Below are positions 20,644-32,540 of a DNA stretch of 64,000 nt, one piece after another. Position 1 is the stretch's first letter; every line of letters starts with the position of its first letter. The position numbers were made by a program, and so were the translations under genes. The stretch comes from Benincasa hispida (Eukaryota; Streptophyta; Magnoliopsida; Cucurbitales; Cucurbitaceae): the NCBI RefSeq assembly GCF_009727055.1, contig NC_052357.1, positions 10,471,251-10,535,250 of the forward strand, read 5' to 3'. Under the pieces are notes generated by a model. The model was given only the letters and a program-made list of their open reading frames with translations, was not told the origin of the DNA and searched no databases.

Positions 20644-22640
20644 TGATGACTAAAATTTAATACATCTTTATCTAACTCTAACGGATGGCTTATGAATGAA
20701 AATGATGTGATGATGCTCTATGCGCTCAAGTGCTTTGCGATAAAGATATTCTTGTGATACTACGTTCTAAGTGTATGCGCTGGTAGTGATATGTTTCGTA
20801 GTATGCGATGATGTAGTTCGTGTCACAAGTTTCCTTGCGCTGGAACTAAGTATAATTCCAACGCAAGTTTCTCAGAATGACCTGAGGTCGAAACAAGGAT
20901 TGTTGTCGTTTAGATGTGATACTAATGTGGTATATGCGACCGGTTATCATAAAGAATAAAGAATTTGGTTTAACAAAAATATAAATTGCGCTGAAAGTAA
21001 AATGTGTTGATAAAATAAATGTCTAAACTACTATGATACAGGGTGAGGACTGGCTGTGAAGTTGTACAAAAGAATCTAATGAATGCGATGACAAGCCTTG
21101 TGAATGAAGCAGAAAGAGAATAAGTAGAGAGAAAGGACATCGCAAGTTCGTCAATCTCGTTAAGGACGCAACTAAGGTTCTACTTTCCCTTGGCGTACAC
21201 CTTTCAGTGATCGGCCGCGTTCCCATACATCTATGGTGAAACAGAGATGAACGTAATGAATGCAAGGTTGTTTCCATCTCTGGAAATACTTCTTGCTTTA
21301 GTTAACACATTCTTCCAAACTTCTTTCGATAGGCGGAATAACATCTTCACTTCTGCTCTCATAGGTGAAAATGCCGTCGAGCATGCTTTAGCTAAACTTA
21401 GCTGATTACCTGAACACAGATTAACTCACTCGCTTAATTCTTCCTTTTTATCCAGGGGATTAAGAACACATGATGGAGAAAATGAATGATAAATGTATGG
21501 AAAGGGACAGATAGATGATAATGATGACGATAATGACATTTAAATCTAAAGATAAGCGTTTGATACATGATTTGTGAATGAAAGATTAAAGAAGATGAAC
21601 ACAGAAGATGAATTAAAAGAATAGGAACAAATATGGAAAGAGTGTCAATGTCTTGACACAAATCCCGATCGGAGACTTGTGCTTTCTGACATATGGATGA
21701 AGTGGAGAGGAAAGCTTCCCTTTCATGCTTGCTTTCTTGGTAGAAGTGACCCTTTTGCACAGAGCTTCAGCTTTGGGAATCGGAAGAATTCCTTGCTCGG
21801 AGACTCACTTTTCAGCCTTGTCTCGTCGTTCTCCCGAATTTTCTCTGTAAAGTCTCTTCAGACCAATCTCCCTTGCAATGAATTCAAGGAAGCTATTTAT
21901 ATACAACACCTTGGCTCTTTGAATTAGTGGTCCCACTGTGTAATTCTGATAATTCCTGCTATGGCGTAGTGGAAATGTCCGCTCTGCTCCATGATCAATA
22001 TGTCAGAATCGTACAACAGAAAGCTATACACTTGTCATAATCACCCGAGAATGCGTTGCTCTTCACATCTTCGATCGATCGCCGCATGCAGTGTTGTTGT
22101 TTTGATTACCGCATGCGGTGGAAATGCGTTGATCTTTAGAATCCATGATCGATCGTCGCATGCACCGTCATTGCGTTGATCATTTCTTCGTTCTTGATCG
22201 ATTGGCGCATGTGATGTAGATGTGTTGTACATTTTGTCCTCGAGCCATTAACGCATGTGGTGACCTATTTCCTGCAAAACGGAGACTTGGACATTCTATT
22301 TCGCCATCGCAATGGGGTTAGTGGGTGTGTTTACGACATTTCATAATTTTCACATTTCTCAGCCAATTCTTATACTATTGACGCAACTTTCCCTTCTTTT
22401 TGCCGCAATATTTAAGTAAAATAGCATAAATAACTTGTATTTCTACAAGTTATCACCTGCAAAACAAAGACTTGGACATTCCATTTCGCCATCGCAATGG
22501 GGTTAGTGGATGTTTTCACGACACTTTATAATTTTCGTATTTCTCAGCCAATTCTTATACTATCGACGCAACTTTTCCTTCTTTTTGCCACATAATCTAA
22601 ATAAAATAACATAAATAACTTGTATTTCTATAAGTTATCA
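20644..22640 (-). repeat. 5' LTR of Athila B with a duplicated terminus
   Basis: The LTR proper runs from 22455 to 20644 on the minus strand (TGATAACTTGTAGAAATACA...GTCATCA) and is similar along its length to 12314-14060. Outside it, 22456-22640 repeats the first 185 bp or so of the LTR with small differences and ends with its own TGATAAC terminus beside the target duplication TGTTC. A TATTTATAT near 21895 is the minus-strand TATA box. Confidence 0.85.
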
Positions 22641-22645
22641 TGTTC
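22641..22645. repeat. target-site duplication TGTTC, right copy
   Basis: This matches 12209-12213. Copia A RNase H coding resumes immediately after it. Confidence 0.9.
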
Positions 22646-22880
22646 CAAGATGTTTTGACCTTGTATTGCAACAACATATGCGCCATATATATTTCATAGA
22701 ATCCAGTGCAACATAGTTGAACAAAGCACATCAACATTAGACATCATTTTTTTCCGTAAATTGGGAACAAAGTCATTTCTGTGGAGCATATTAGAACAAA
22801 TAAGCAGATTGTATACATTTTCACCAAACCCCTAAATACCGTTATATTTGATCTTTGAGGGCAACTCTTTGATTTTCCAA
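22646..22880 (+). pseudogene. copia A RNase H C-terminal part
   Basis: Translation reads VLTLYCNNICAIYIS, then NPVQHS and TKHINIRHHF, then in a shifted frame EHIRTNKQIVYIFTKPLNT. These are the last conserved blocks of copia RNase H, continuing the frame cut at 12213 by the nested Athila. Stops replace two codons. The domain would remove RNA from RNA-DNA hybrids. Confidence 0.88.
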
Positions 22881-23121
22881 GCTACCATTATAGCCATTAA
22901 AGTCAGTTATGATGTATTGGGAGATGTTGGTGTTGATTGATGTCCCATTTATTATGGGTTTTAAAACATCTCCTTGTCTCTATTTAATCCATGTTGAGTC
23001 CTCGCAGAGACTCAGACTTGTATCTTTCAACTATCGTTTTCATTGTGATTTTGGTTCTTTTGGTTTGAACCTCGAGTATAATTATTTTTTGTTGGGTTTT
23101 TAGTTTCTCAATGCCTTCATC

Positions 23122-23842
23122 ATGGTGGATACAAGGAGTCGTGCTTGTAATACTCACATGTTTGTGGTAAACCCTCGCAAGTCGACTAGCGTTCTCGCAA
23201 TGTTAAGTCTGGTGGTTCAACTTCAAAGGTTAATGCTTTTGGCGTTCAAATGAAGGGTCCTACATCCTCTGTCTCTAAACGAAGTCATTCGAATCGTCCC
23301 CATTCTCCCACTTCAGAGGACTTGCATGTTGATCAAGGTAATACCTCAGCTACACTCATTGAGAGTCCCGTACATGTTTCCGATCCTATAGAAATTGTTG
23401 AAATTGGCCCTCTTGCTATTTTGCTGTATGTAGGCTGTCGTGATTTTCCTCCTTCTGATGATGTTAATGGTTCTTTAAATATGAATCTGTTACCATCTGT
23501 TTTTCCTAAGAAATATCTTGGTGTTTACGCTTGTATGTGTTGTATGGGTTTGACATTATTACTAAGAATCCTTGTATGCCTTCTTTCGCTGTTGTTGACT
23601 GATGTGTGAATATCTCTCCTTGTAAGGTTGAAAAAATTGTTGCTCAGAATATTGTTGATGTTTCTTCTGTCATTGGTAGCTCTTCTGTTCTGATTTCCCA
23701 ACCTGTTCATGATTCGAAAGTAAGTGAAAATGATGACTCTGTTCCTACTGATGAATATGTTGAGCATAATGATTTCGTCCCTGTTGACATTGGTATCGTT
23801 CCTACTGATGAAAATGTTGGTGGTGCTTCTCACCCTAGAGAA
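23122..23842 (+). pseudogene. copia A envelope-like ORF remnant
   Basis: The ATG at 23122 reads MVDTRSRACNTHMFVVNPRK, followed in other frames by a Ser/Pro-rich stretch (KRSHSNRPHSPTSEDLHVDQ at 23280) and an acidic Val/Asp-rich repeat-like stretch (DDSVPTDEYVEHNDFVPVDI near 23740). An extra ORF between pol and the 3' LTR that opens with MV-TR and is Ser/Pro-rich is known from SIRE-type copia elements, where it is called envelope-like. No membrane segment is evident. It ends where a copia LTR starts at 23843. Confidence 0.5.
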
Positions 23843-25726
23843 TGTTGGAGTTAACATGCATAAAACGAAAGCAAACAGAATCATTAAACACTCTAATTAT
23901 ATTTAGTTTGAATATAAAGCATGCTGAAAAAACATTCTTTTTTTTCACAAAGAGGGTTTCAGATTTCATACCTTTGATGATTTCACTTCAAATATTTGTA
24001 ATATCCACGAATTAGATCTCAAAATCTCCAGTAGACCACCAAGAGGATCTTCTCTACTATCCTCAGCCTTGAATTGAGTGATGGAAACTTAGAATTGAGC
24101 TGAATTAAGAGTGGGAAGGAGAAGGTTTGTGAGGTTCAAAATTTCAGAAAATTCTCAGAAAATTGGATTGCATGAACTTCAATATTATGAAAACTTGAGT
24201 ATTTATCAAGTCAATCCATGCATGCACTAACTAATTCATCTAATTGACAATTCAATTAGCACTTAGATAGTGGGCTAGGTGTTAAATTAGGGAGATATCG
24301 TCATAAGAGTTCAAAAATTGTATTTTTCCACTAATGAATAATTAATTTTCAATTATTATTGATTTAATTCAAAATCAATAAAAAAATAAATTCAATTTTG
24401 AAATTTGAAAATTAATTTTAAATATTAAATAAATAATAATTTAATATCAAATATTAAATTAATAAAACACCTAATTCACACACACATGAATCCTATTCAT
24501 GTAATTAATATTTAAATAATTTATTTAAATATTATAAACTCTCAAATTACGTCTAATTTTGATAAATTTAAATGCTAATTATATCAAATATAATTATCCA
24601 AACCCTAAATCGAATTTGAACATTTCAAATTCTAAACTCTAATTTTGAATTTGAACGTTTGAAATCTGCTCAATTTTCTAATTCAAGGTGTAATGTTTTA
24701 CGAGCTAGTAGAGAGACCTTATGGACCTACAGATCATGAGCTTGAACGATTTAAGATTAATCGGCCAAACTCTTTAGACCGAATTAATCAATATTCGTTA
24801 ACAATCAAGACATACCACTATAGCTCGATAGTTGCACTCTCCTCACTGTAGATATATTTATGTCCACTTGATTTAACCATAATTAGTAAGTCGATCCTTC
24901 ACAGGTCGTTCGTATTTATAGTAGGTCAAAATTATCGTTTTACCCTTATAAATACATCTTGCTCTTTAAGCTTCCATTGATCCTCTATTGAATAATTGGT
25001 TTATAGTTCAACCAATAAACCATATTCCTCTCGACCATGAAAGGGTGGGGCCCCTTTGTTCAAGGCAAGGAATCAGTACTTAAGGGAACAACCTATTTGC
25101 TAACCATAAATCAGATAGGAGTGAGTTCCATTTTGCAGGACTATGTCCTAGCTATCTATTCGGTCTTATCCTAAAAATGTGAGGCTTATTGAGTAGTGTT
25201 GTTGAACTACTCTCATCTATGAAGATCAAAGGATAATCACAAATAAATAGGAGTTCATAGTTAGCTCAGGATTAAGATCGAGTTACCCTAAGTCATCGGT
25301 AAAATACTCAGGTTTAACAGTAAACGTCATTATAAAGAAAAGTGACTATTTCGCGATCTTATCTTATGCAAATGTCTTTTGCATAGGATGCCCCCACTCA
25401 CATGTCTCCACATGAACGATTTTGAGATTACATCATTTGTATCAATATAAAAAGTGGGCCGCATCCATAATGTCCTCAAAATTAGGTACCCAATCTCATC
25501 AATATACTTATAAACCATTTTGGCTATATACTAAAACTTGATCCTCTTTTATGTCTCTACATGAGGTTAAAATATTCATACTATAGCCATGGATATGTTT
25601 ATTGGATTTTTCAAAATGTAATATCAATAACATTTTTATTGAATTAGAAACTCAATAATACTTTTATTGATAAATAGAATAAGTTTTCAAATATTACGAA
25701 TTGCGAGTTTTAAGACATTCCTAACA
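23843..25726 (-). repeat. 3' LTR of copia C
   Basis: On the minus strand it starts TGTTAGGAATGTCTTAAAAC at 25726 and ends GTTAACTCCAACA at 23843. It is directly preceded by the polypurine-type sequence CCAAGTGAGAGAT, typical of copia elements. It is very AT-rich at 24300-24600. The first half pairs with 25832-27640 as an inverted repeat. Confidence 0.87.
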
Positions 25727-25831
25727 ATCTCTCACTTGGACTAATACTCCAGTGAGTTACAAATATATACAAATATACAACGTTGAGAAAAAGAGAGAAA
25801 ATAGAATAAACTAGGGCATCTATATACCTTT
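25727..25831 (-). other. copia C internal 3' end with polypurine tract
   Basis: About 105 bp lie between the 3' LTR and the inverted LTR copy. The minus strand ends GTCCAAGTGAGAGAT beside the LTR, the usual copia plus-strand primer. No ORF. Confidence 0.7.
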
Positions 25832-27640
25832 GACATTTTGTTATAAAATGCCAATAAACGAATCCGTGGCTAAAATATGAATACTTTAACTTTATGTATA
25901 GACATAAAAGTGGATCAAGTTTTAGTATATAGCGAAAATGGCCTATAAGTATATGGATGAGATTGGATACCTCATCCTGGGGACACTATTGGATGCGGCC
26001 AACTTTGTATATTGATACAAACGGTGTGTGATCCCAAAATCATTCACGTGGAAACATGCAAGTGAAAGCATTCTATGCGAAGGATGTTGGCATAAGACTG
26101 GACCACGAAATAGTCACTTTTCTGTATAATGACCATTTATTGTTAAAACTGACTATTTCAAATTCGATGACCTAAGGTAACTCGATTTGAATCCTGAGCT
26201 AACTATGAACTCATGTTTATTCAGAATTATCCTTTGATATGTATAGGTGAGAGTAGTTCAACAACACTGCTCAATAAGCCTCCAATTTTGAGGATAAGAC
26301 CGGATAGATAGCTAGGGACATAGTCCTACAAGATGGAATTCACTCTTACCCTATTTAGGGTTAGCAGATAGGATTTTCATTTAAGTACTAATGTCTGGTA
26401 TTGAACAAAGGGGTCACATCCTCTCATGGTCGAGAAGGATATGGTTTATTACTTGGACTATAAATCAATTATTCAATAGAGGATCAATGGGAGCTTAAGG
26501 AGCAAGATGTATTTATAGGGGTAAAACGGTAACTTTGATCTAGCTGTAAATACAAACGACCTGTGAAGGATCGACTTACTGATTATAGTTAAATCAAGTG
26601 GACGGAAATATATCTACAGTGAGCAGAGTGCAACTATTGAGCTATAGTGGTGTGTCTTAGTAATTAATGAATATTGATTAATTTTGTCTAAAGAGTTTAG
26701 CCAATTAATCTCAAATGGTTGGAGCTCATGATCGGTAGGTCCATAAGGTCCCTCTACTAGCTCGTAAAACATTACACCTTGGATTAGTGAATTAAGCGGA
26801 TTTGAAACGTTCAAATTGGAAATTAAGGTTTTGAATTTGAAAGGTCCAAATTAAATTTAGGGTTTGGATAATTATATTCGATATAATTAAATGTTTAAAT
26901 TTATTGAAATTAAACATAAATTGGAGAGATTACAATAGTTAAATATTGATTTAAATATTAAATTAAAATGAATAGGATTCATGTATGAATTACGTGTTTA
27001 ATTAATTTAATATTTGATATTGAATTATTATTTAATTAATTAATTAAATTTGTTTAATTAATTATTTAATAAAACATTTTAAATTTTACAAATTCAATAT
27101 TCAGAATTGAATTTTTTTGTTTAAATTTAATTTTAACAGAAAATTAAATTAAATAAAATTGGAAATTTGTAAAAATTAGCTTGCTAGTGGAATAGTCCAA
27201 AATTTGTTGTATTAATCCACTATGTAACAACTAACCCACTTATTTAATGCTAATTGAACTGTCAATTAGCTGATTAAGTGAGTGCTTGCACGAATTAGAA
27301 TCATAAATACTCAAAACATTCAGATTTTTTGAGTTCATGCAACTGATTATTCTGAAAATCTAAAAACCTCTCAAACTTTCTACTTCCCTCTCCCAATTCA
27401 GCTCAAATTTTGAGTTTCCACCACACATTCCAAGGTTGAGAATAGCAGAGCAGATAATCTTGGTGGTTTACAGTTGAGTTGAAGGTCGAATTCGTGGAGA
27501 GGAGCAAGAATTGAAGTGACTCTCAAAGGTAATATATTCAGAAACCCTTTTCTTTGAAAAACTATTTTCTTACATGCTTTTAAACTAAAATTAAGTATAA
27601 CTAGAGTGCTTAATGATTCTGATTGCTTCCGCTTTATGAA
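25832..27640 (+). repeat. inverted second LTR copy
   Basis: This stretch is the reverse complement of most of 23843-25726, with moderate divergence. Shared landmarks are GACATAAAAGTGGATCAAG, GACCACGAAATAGTCAC and CTAGCTCGTAAAACATTACA. It lacks about the first 105 bp and the last few tens of bp of the LTR. It separates the RNase H coding sequence (27650 onward) from the element's own 3' LTR. Confidence 0.82.
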
Positions 27641-27649
27641 AATTTACTC

Positions 27650-28583
27650 TATCATGCAATACAACTCTGTTTGATGCTCATTCATACTATAGCTCCTCTG
27701 TTAAGAGTGAATACTGATCCTGAAGTAGATTTCCTAGAATCTATATCAGTTTGAAAATCAGAATTTGTGTATCCCGTAAGGATCAAATCCTTAGGCCCAT
27801 ACATGGGCATATAGTCCCTCGTTCTCCAAAGATACTTGGGGATGTTCCTAACTACAGTCTAATGGTTATGTCTAGGGTTGGACTGAAACCTGCTGAAAAT
27901 TCGAATTGCAAAGCATATGTCGGAACGTGTACACAACGTAGCGTACACCAGACTCCCAACTGCTGATGCATGAGGAATTCTTTTCATTTCCTTAACTTCT
28001 AGAGGTATCTTAGGACACTGTTCCTTAAACAAATGAATCCCGTGTCTAAAAGGTAGCATACACTTTTTGAAATTTTGCATATTATATCTTGACACATTTT
28101 GTCAATATAAGATGCTTGAGATAGTACTAGCGTTCTGTTCTTGTGATTCCGAACAATTTGAATTCCAAGAACATACCGTGCATCTCCTAAATCTTTCATT
28201 TGGAATTGTGATGCTATCCATCTCTTTACGTGAACAAGGAAACTTGTCTCATTCCCAATGAGCAAGATATCATCAACATAAAGGACCAGAAAAGCTACAG
28301 TTTTGTTTACTATCTTCTCGTAAACATAAGGTTCATCAACTTTTTGTTCAAAGCCACAAGATTTGATCTCAGTGTCAAATCTTATATTCTAGGATCTAGA
28401 TGCTTGTTTCAATCCCTAAATGGATCTTTTTAGTTTGCAAATCTTTTGCTCTTGACCCAGTTTAATGAACCCTTCTGGTTAAGACATGTGAATACTTTCG
28501 TCAAGATAGCCATTAAATAAAGTTGTCTTGACATCCATATTCCATATTTCATAATCATAAAATGCAACAATGGATAAAAGTAT
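27650..28583 (-). pseudogene. copia C reverse transcriptase C-terminal half and RNase H start
   Basis: Minus-strand blocks: MDVKTTLFNGYLDESIHM (about 28530), VLYVDDILLIGNETSFLVHV with an intact YVDD (about 28290-28240), MKDLGDARYVLGIQIVRNHK (about 28190), RIPHASAVGSLVYATLCT (about 27970), then TGYTNSDFQTDIDSRKSTSG and a SIKQSCIA block (27790-27660), which is the RNase H start. Frameshifts and stops interrupt it. The N-terminal RT half is at 30437-30710, beyond the solo LTR. Confidence 0.87.
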
Positions 28584-28588
28584 TCTTA

Positions 28589-30431
28589 TGTTGGGTTTTA
28601 TGTCCTAAAACTCGTGGTATGTAAATAATGGAGCTTATTTTGAAAATTCAATAAAGGTGTTATTAAATAGATATATTACTTGAATAGAAATAAATAAACC
28701 TAAAAGTCCATTGACTATTGGATGAGTACTTGAACTTTATGTGGAGACATAAAGGTCAATCAGGTTCGAGTAAATAGTCAAAATGATCTATAGTACATGG
28801 ATAAGGTTGGGTACCTTTCTTCTGGTAACACTATTGGATACGGCCTGTTCTGTAGTTGTTACAAGAAGTTGTAAAGTGTTACAAATGAAGTGATCCTAAT
28901 TCGTTCATGTTGAATCTGAGGAGTGAGGGTGTCCTTGTGCAAAAGAGTTTGTACAAGATCGGACCACGAAATGAGTCACTCTTACTTTATAACGTTGTTT
29001 ACTGTTTAAGACTGACTATTTCAAAGCGATGACCTAGGTAACTTGACCTTAATTCTAAGCTAACTATGAACTTCTGTTTCTCTGGGATTGCACATTAATT
29101 TGCATAGGTGAGGGCTGGCTCAACAACGGTGGCTCAATATGACTGCCATTTCAGGGATGAGACTGGATAGATAGCTGGGGATATAGGGCGCAAGAAGGAA
29201 TTCACTCCTACCCATCTTAGGGATAGTAGAGAGGTTGTTCCCTTAAGTGCTGATTTTGGGGCTTGAACAAGGGATCCCACCCTCTTATTTGGTATGAGAG
29301 GGACTCGGTTTTGTGATTGGATTAGAAAACAATTGTTCATTAGGGGATCAATGGGACTTAAGGAACAAGAGGTAATTTCAGGGGTAAAACAGAGATTTGA
29401 CTCATCCGTTATTGTGAACAACCTGTGAAGGGTTAACTTACTAATCATGGTTATATCGAGTGGACATAATATAACTACAGTGAGGGGAGTTCAACTATGG
29501 GCTTTAGTGGAGTGACCCATTAGTTAACGAATAGAGGTTAGATCGGTCTAATGAGTTTAGTCGATTAATCTCGGATCATTGAAGCCCATGATATGTAGGT
29601 CCATAAGGTCCCTCTACTAGCTCGGAAATGGATTAGCCCTAGAGTAGTGTGATAAGTTAATTTGAAACATTCAGATTAGAATCAAATGGAATTGAAGAAA
29701 ATATATTTAAATATGATTTAAATATATGAAGATGAATTTGTGTAAAAATTAATTTAATATTGGATATTAAATTAATTAGAATTATTTAAATTGTTTAAAT
29801 AATTACTTATTAATTTTATTAGAAATTAATTTATGAAATTAATTTGTAAAATTAATAAATTTTGATTTTAGAAATAAAAAATGATTTTAAAATCAAAAAT
29901 AGATTTTAGAAATTAAAAAATTACACAAAAGTTGAAAAATGGGTTTTTCAAGTTCATCTTCAACTTGGTCACAAGGAACCCACCATCTCTTCTTTGGTTT
30001 ACTCCAAGCATGAGCTGCATCCGATGCATCACTTCTCTTTGCATGATAGTCTGGAATATATTGAAGAGATTGGAGTGAAGAAAAGATGATGGACCGACTG
30101 AATTTTTGCTGAAAAATTCGGATGAAGAAGGTGTTCTTCAATGAGTTCTGTTCAGTGAGCTTTCTCCATATTCCCTTTGATTTCAGCTTATTTTGAGTCC
30201 CACAACTCAATCTAGAGCACCAAGAGAATAGTAGAGAAGATCTTGTGGTGGTCTACACAAGGATTCAGAGGATTTTGCAGCTGGAAATGGAGATTTCGTT
30301 GGTTCGGCCAAGGTATGTTCATGAAACCTATTATACTCTATTTTTAGCATGTTTCTTTTCAACCAAATTAATGAATTAGAATGCTTATGGATCCTGATTT
30401 CTTCCGTTGCGTACTGGTGTTGATCCAACAT
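28589..30431 (+). repeat. solo copia LTR with target duplication TCTTA
   Basis: This 1,843-bp LTR starts TGTTGGGTTTTATGTCCTAA and ends GTGTTGATCCAACA. It is flanked by the 5-bp repeat TCTTA at 28584-28588 and 30432-30436. The RT coding sequence of copia C continues on both sides. It is related to, but distinct from, the LTR at 23843-25726. It is a solo LTR left by recombination. Confidence 0.93.
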
Positions 30432-30436
30432 CTTAT

Positions 30437-32540
30437 AGATCTTATCATGGCAATAGAAGGGAAGGTTTCTTCATAGTCTACCTCCTCTCTTTAGGTAAAA
30501 CCTTTTGCCAGGAGTTTAGCTTTGTAGGCTTGCGCCTTACTAGTTTGGTCTCGCTTTCTCTTGTAGATCCACTTGGCCAATAGGTTTTACCCCATCTTGT
30601 TGATCTACAAGTTCCCAGACAATTGAAGTACATTGACTCCATTTCTAGGTCCCTGACTTTTATCCATTGATCTCTATCTACATCTTCCATTGCCTGTTTA
30701 AAGGTCAATGGATCCTCTAGGCCATCATCAAGTATGAAAACTTGAGATTCTGTTAAACCATATAACAGTTAGGCTGTTGAAAAACCTCCTACTGCATCAA
30801 GGCATTCTCAACTCATGAGAAGGATGAGATGGAGCAACAACTTTTGTTAAAGGACCAACCTGATCAACAACTTTTGTTGATTTATCTGTTGATTCTTTGG
30901 ACATCTCATCTAATACTAGTTTATTACAATTTTGATGAATTCTTATATGATCTTCCTCTAAGAATGTAGCATTTATTGATACAAATATCTTATCCTCTTG
31001 AGAATCATAAAATAGACCACCCTTTGTTTTTTTTTGGGTATCCTACAAATAGGCATACTTTGGAACGTTGTTCCAAATTCTTAGGGTTTTGCACCAACAT
31101 GTGTGCCGAGCATCCTCAAACTCTGAAGTGATATAAACTACCTTTACGTCCTCTCCATAACTCATACGCATTTTTAAAACACATTTTGAAGGAATCATGT
31201 TAAGAATATATATAGTAGCTTGCACTACATACCCCCAAAAGGACTAAGGTAATTGAGCATAACTCATCATTGAACGAACCATGTCTAACAAGGTTTGATT
31301 TCTCCTTTCTTCTATACCATTTTTTTGTGGTGTACCAGGTGCAATGAGTTGGGATTGAATTCAATGTTTTACTAAATAGTTATGGAAATGTAAATCTGTA
31401 TACTCTCCATCTCGATCTGATCAAAGTGTTTTAATCCTTTTACCTAATAGGTTCTCAATCTTAGTGTTGTATTATTTGAACTTTTCAAGAGTCTCAGAGT
31501 TATGATGCATTAGGTAAACATAGCCATATTTGAAATAATCATCAATAAAACTGATGAAGTATTCATATCCTCCTCGAGCTTCGACATTCATTTGACCACA
31601 AAGGTCAAAATATATAAGTTCTAGAGGCTCTTTGGCTCTAAGACCTTTTCCTATAAAAGATCTTTTAGTCATTTTACTCCCAAGACATGATTCACATGGA
31701 GGTAAAGATTTGTCTTCTAACTTATTTAGATTTTCATTCTTTACCAATCTCTCAATCCTGTTGAGATTTATGTGGCCATGTTTTAAGTGGCAAAGATAGG
31801 CATTAGAAGAAATCTTTCTTTTCTTATTTTGAGTTTCTACTATTTTAAACATCTCTATATTTAAAATAGTCTTTACCTCAGTTGGTTTTAACACATACAA
31901 GTTATTTTAAAGTTTAGCATAACAAATATGAACACCTCTTGAACTAATGAACACTTCATTTACATCAAAAGTGACTTGATACATATGTTCCAGTAAACAA
32001 GATACAGAGACTAAGTTCCTTTTCATCTTAGGTACAAAAATATATATTTTCTAGTAAAATGTAAGAATCTCCAAAATATAACTTAATGCCTCCCACTGCT
32101 TCTGCTAAAATTACTTCACCTATTCTCACCTTGAAAGTCATTTTGTTTTCTGATAGCCGCTTCCAGGAACTAGTTTCCTGAATGAATGTGCAAATATGAT
32201 TAGTGGCGCTTGAATCTAATATCCTGGTGAAGTGAGAACTTTCTACTAAACATGTTTCTATTATAAGTAAATCGAATTTACATTGGTTTTCCTTTTCAGC
32301 TTTCTTTTCTTTAAGATATTGCAGGCAATTGCGTTGCAACATCCGTACAATGGAAACATTTTCCTTTTGGAAATTTATTCATGCTTTTTTTTTCAGGGAC
32401 TTTCTTATTCCCTTTTCCTTTCTTCTTTATTTGAAAACTCTTATACTTTTGAGAAGCAGACTTTTTCACTAAAGGTTTCTTACCTAATATAGATCCCTTT
32501 AGAATTTTCTTTTGGGAAACAACAGAATGATGAGGTAGAA
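30437..32540 (-). pseudogene. copia C gag end, protease, integrase and RT start, broken
   Basis: Minus-strand order: a Lys-rich gag end and a KCFHC zinc-knuckle remnant (32520-32340); protease ILDSSATNHICTF with DSSA for the usual DSGA (32230); GAG-pre-integrase AYLCHLKHGHINLNRIERL (31800); integrase CESCLGSKMTKRSF and LELIYFDLCGQMNVEARGGY (31690-31570); later integrase pieces near 31380-31040; and RT start TFKQAMEDVDRDQWIKVRDL (30705). The order is that of a copia polyprotein. Stops, frameshifts and the DSSA change suggest it is non-functional. Confidence 0.85.

Larger units (their letters stand above)
12214..22640 (-). mobile_element. Athila-type element B without pol, nested in copia A
   Basis: The insertion is flanked by the target duplication TGTTC (12209-12213 and 22641-22645), and the copia RNase H reading frame continues across it. 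In minus-strand order it has a 5' LTR (22640-20644), primer site (20637-20620), gag (20524 to about 19080), a 1.1-kb non-coding spacer, an envelope-like ORF3 region (18003-15095), a 3' untranslated region with three G-rich tracts, and a 3' LTR (14060-12214). Protease, RT, RNase H and integrase are absent. It could have moved only with pol supplied by a relative, or it lost pol by deletion. Confidence 0.9.
8286..23842 (+). mobile_element. Ty1/copia element A, split by a nested Athila
   Basis: The order is LTR end (8286-8430), primer site, gag, integrase, RT and RNase H up to 12213, then, after the nested element, the last part of RNase H at 22646 onward and an envelope-like ORF (23122-23842). 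Copia order (integrase before RT) is clear. An extra ORF after pol and the acidic tail after the zinc knuckle suggest the SIRE/Maximus lineage; that is inference. The 3' LTR is missing because another copia LTR begins at 23843. Many stops and a mutated RT motif make it dead. Confidence 0.85.
23843..32540 (-). mobile_element. Ty1/copia element C, minus strand, 5'-truncated
   Basis: In minus-strand order: gag end (32540), protease, integrase, RT and RNase H to about 27650, an inverted LTR insertion (27640-25832), a short internal 3' end with polypurine tract (25831-25727), and the 3' LTR (25726-23843). A solo LTR is nested in the RT (28589-30431). The 5' LTR and gag N-terminus are missing. Stops and frameshifts occur throughout. 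Confidence 0.85.
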
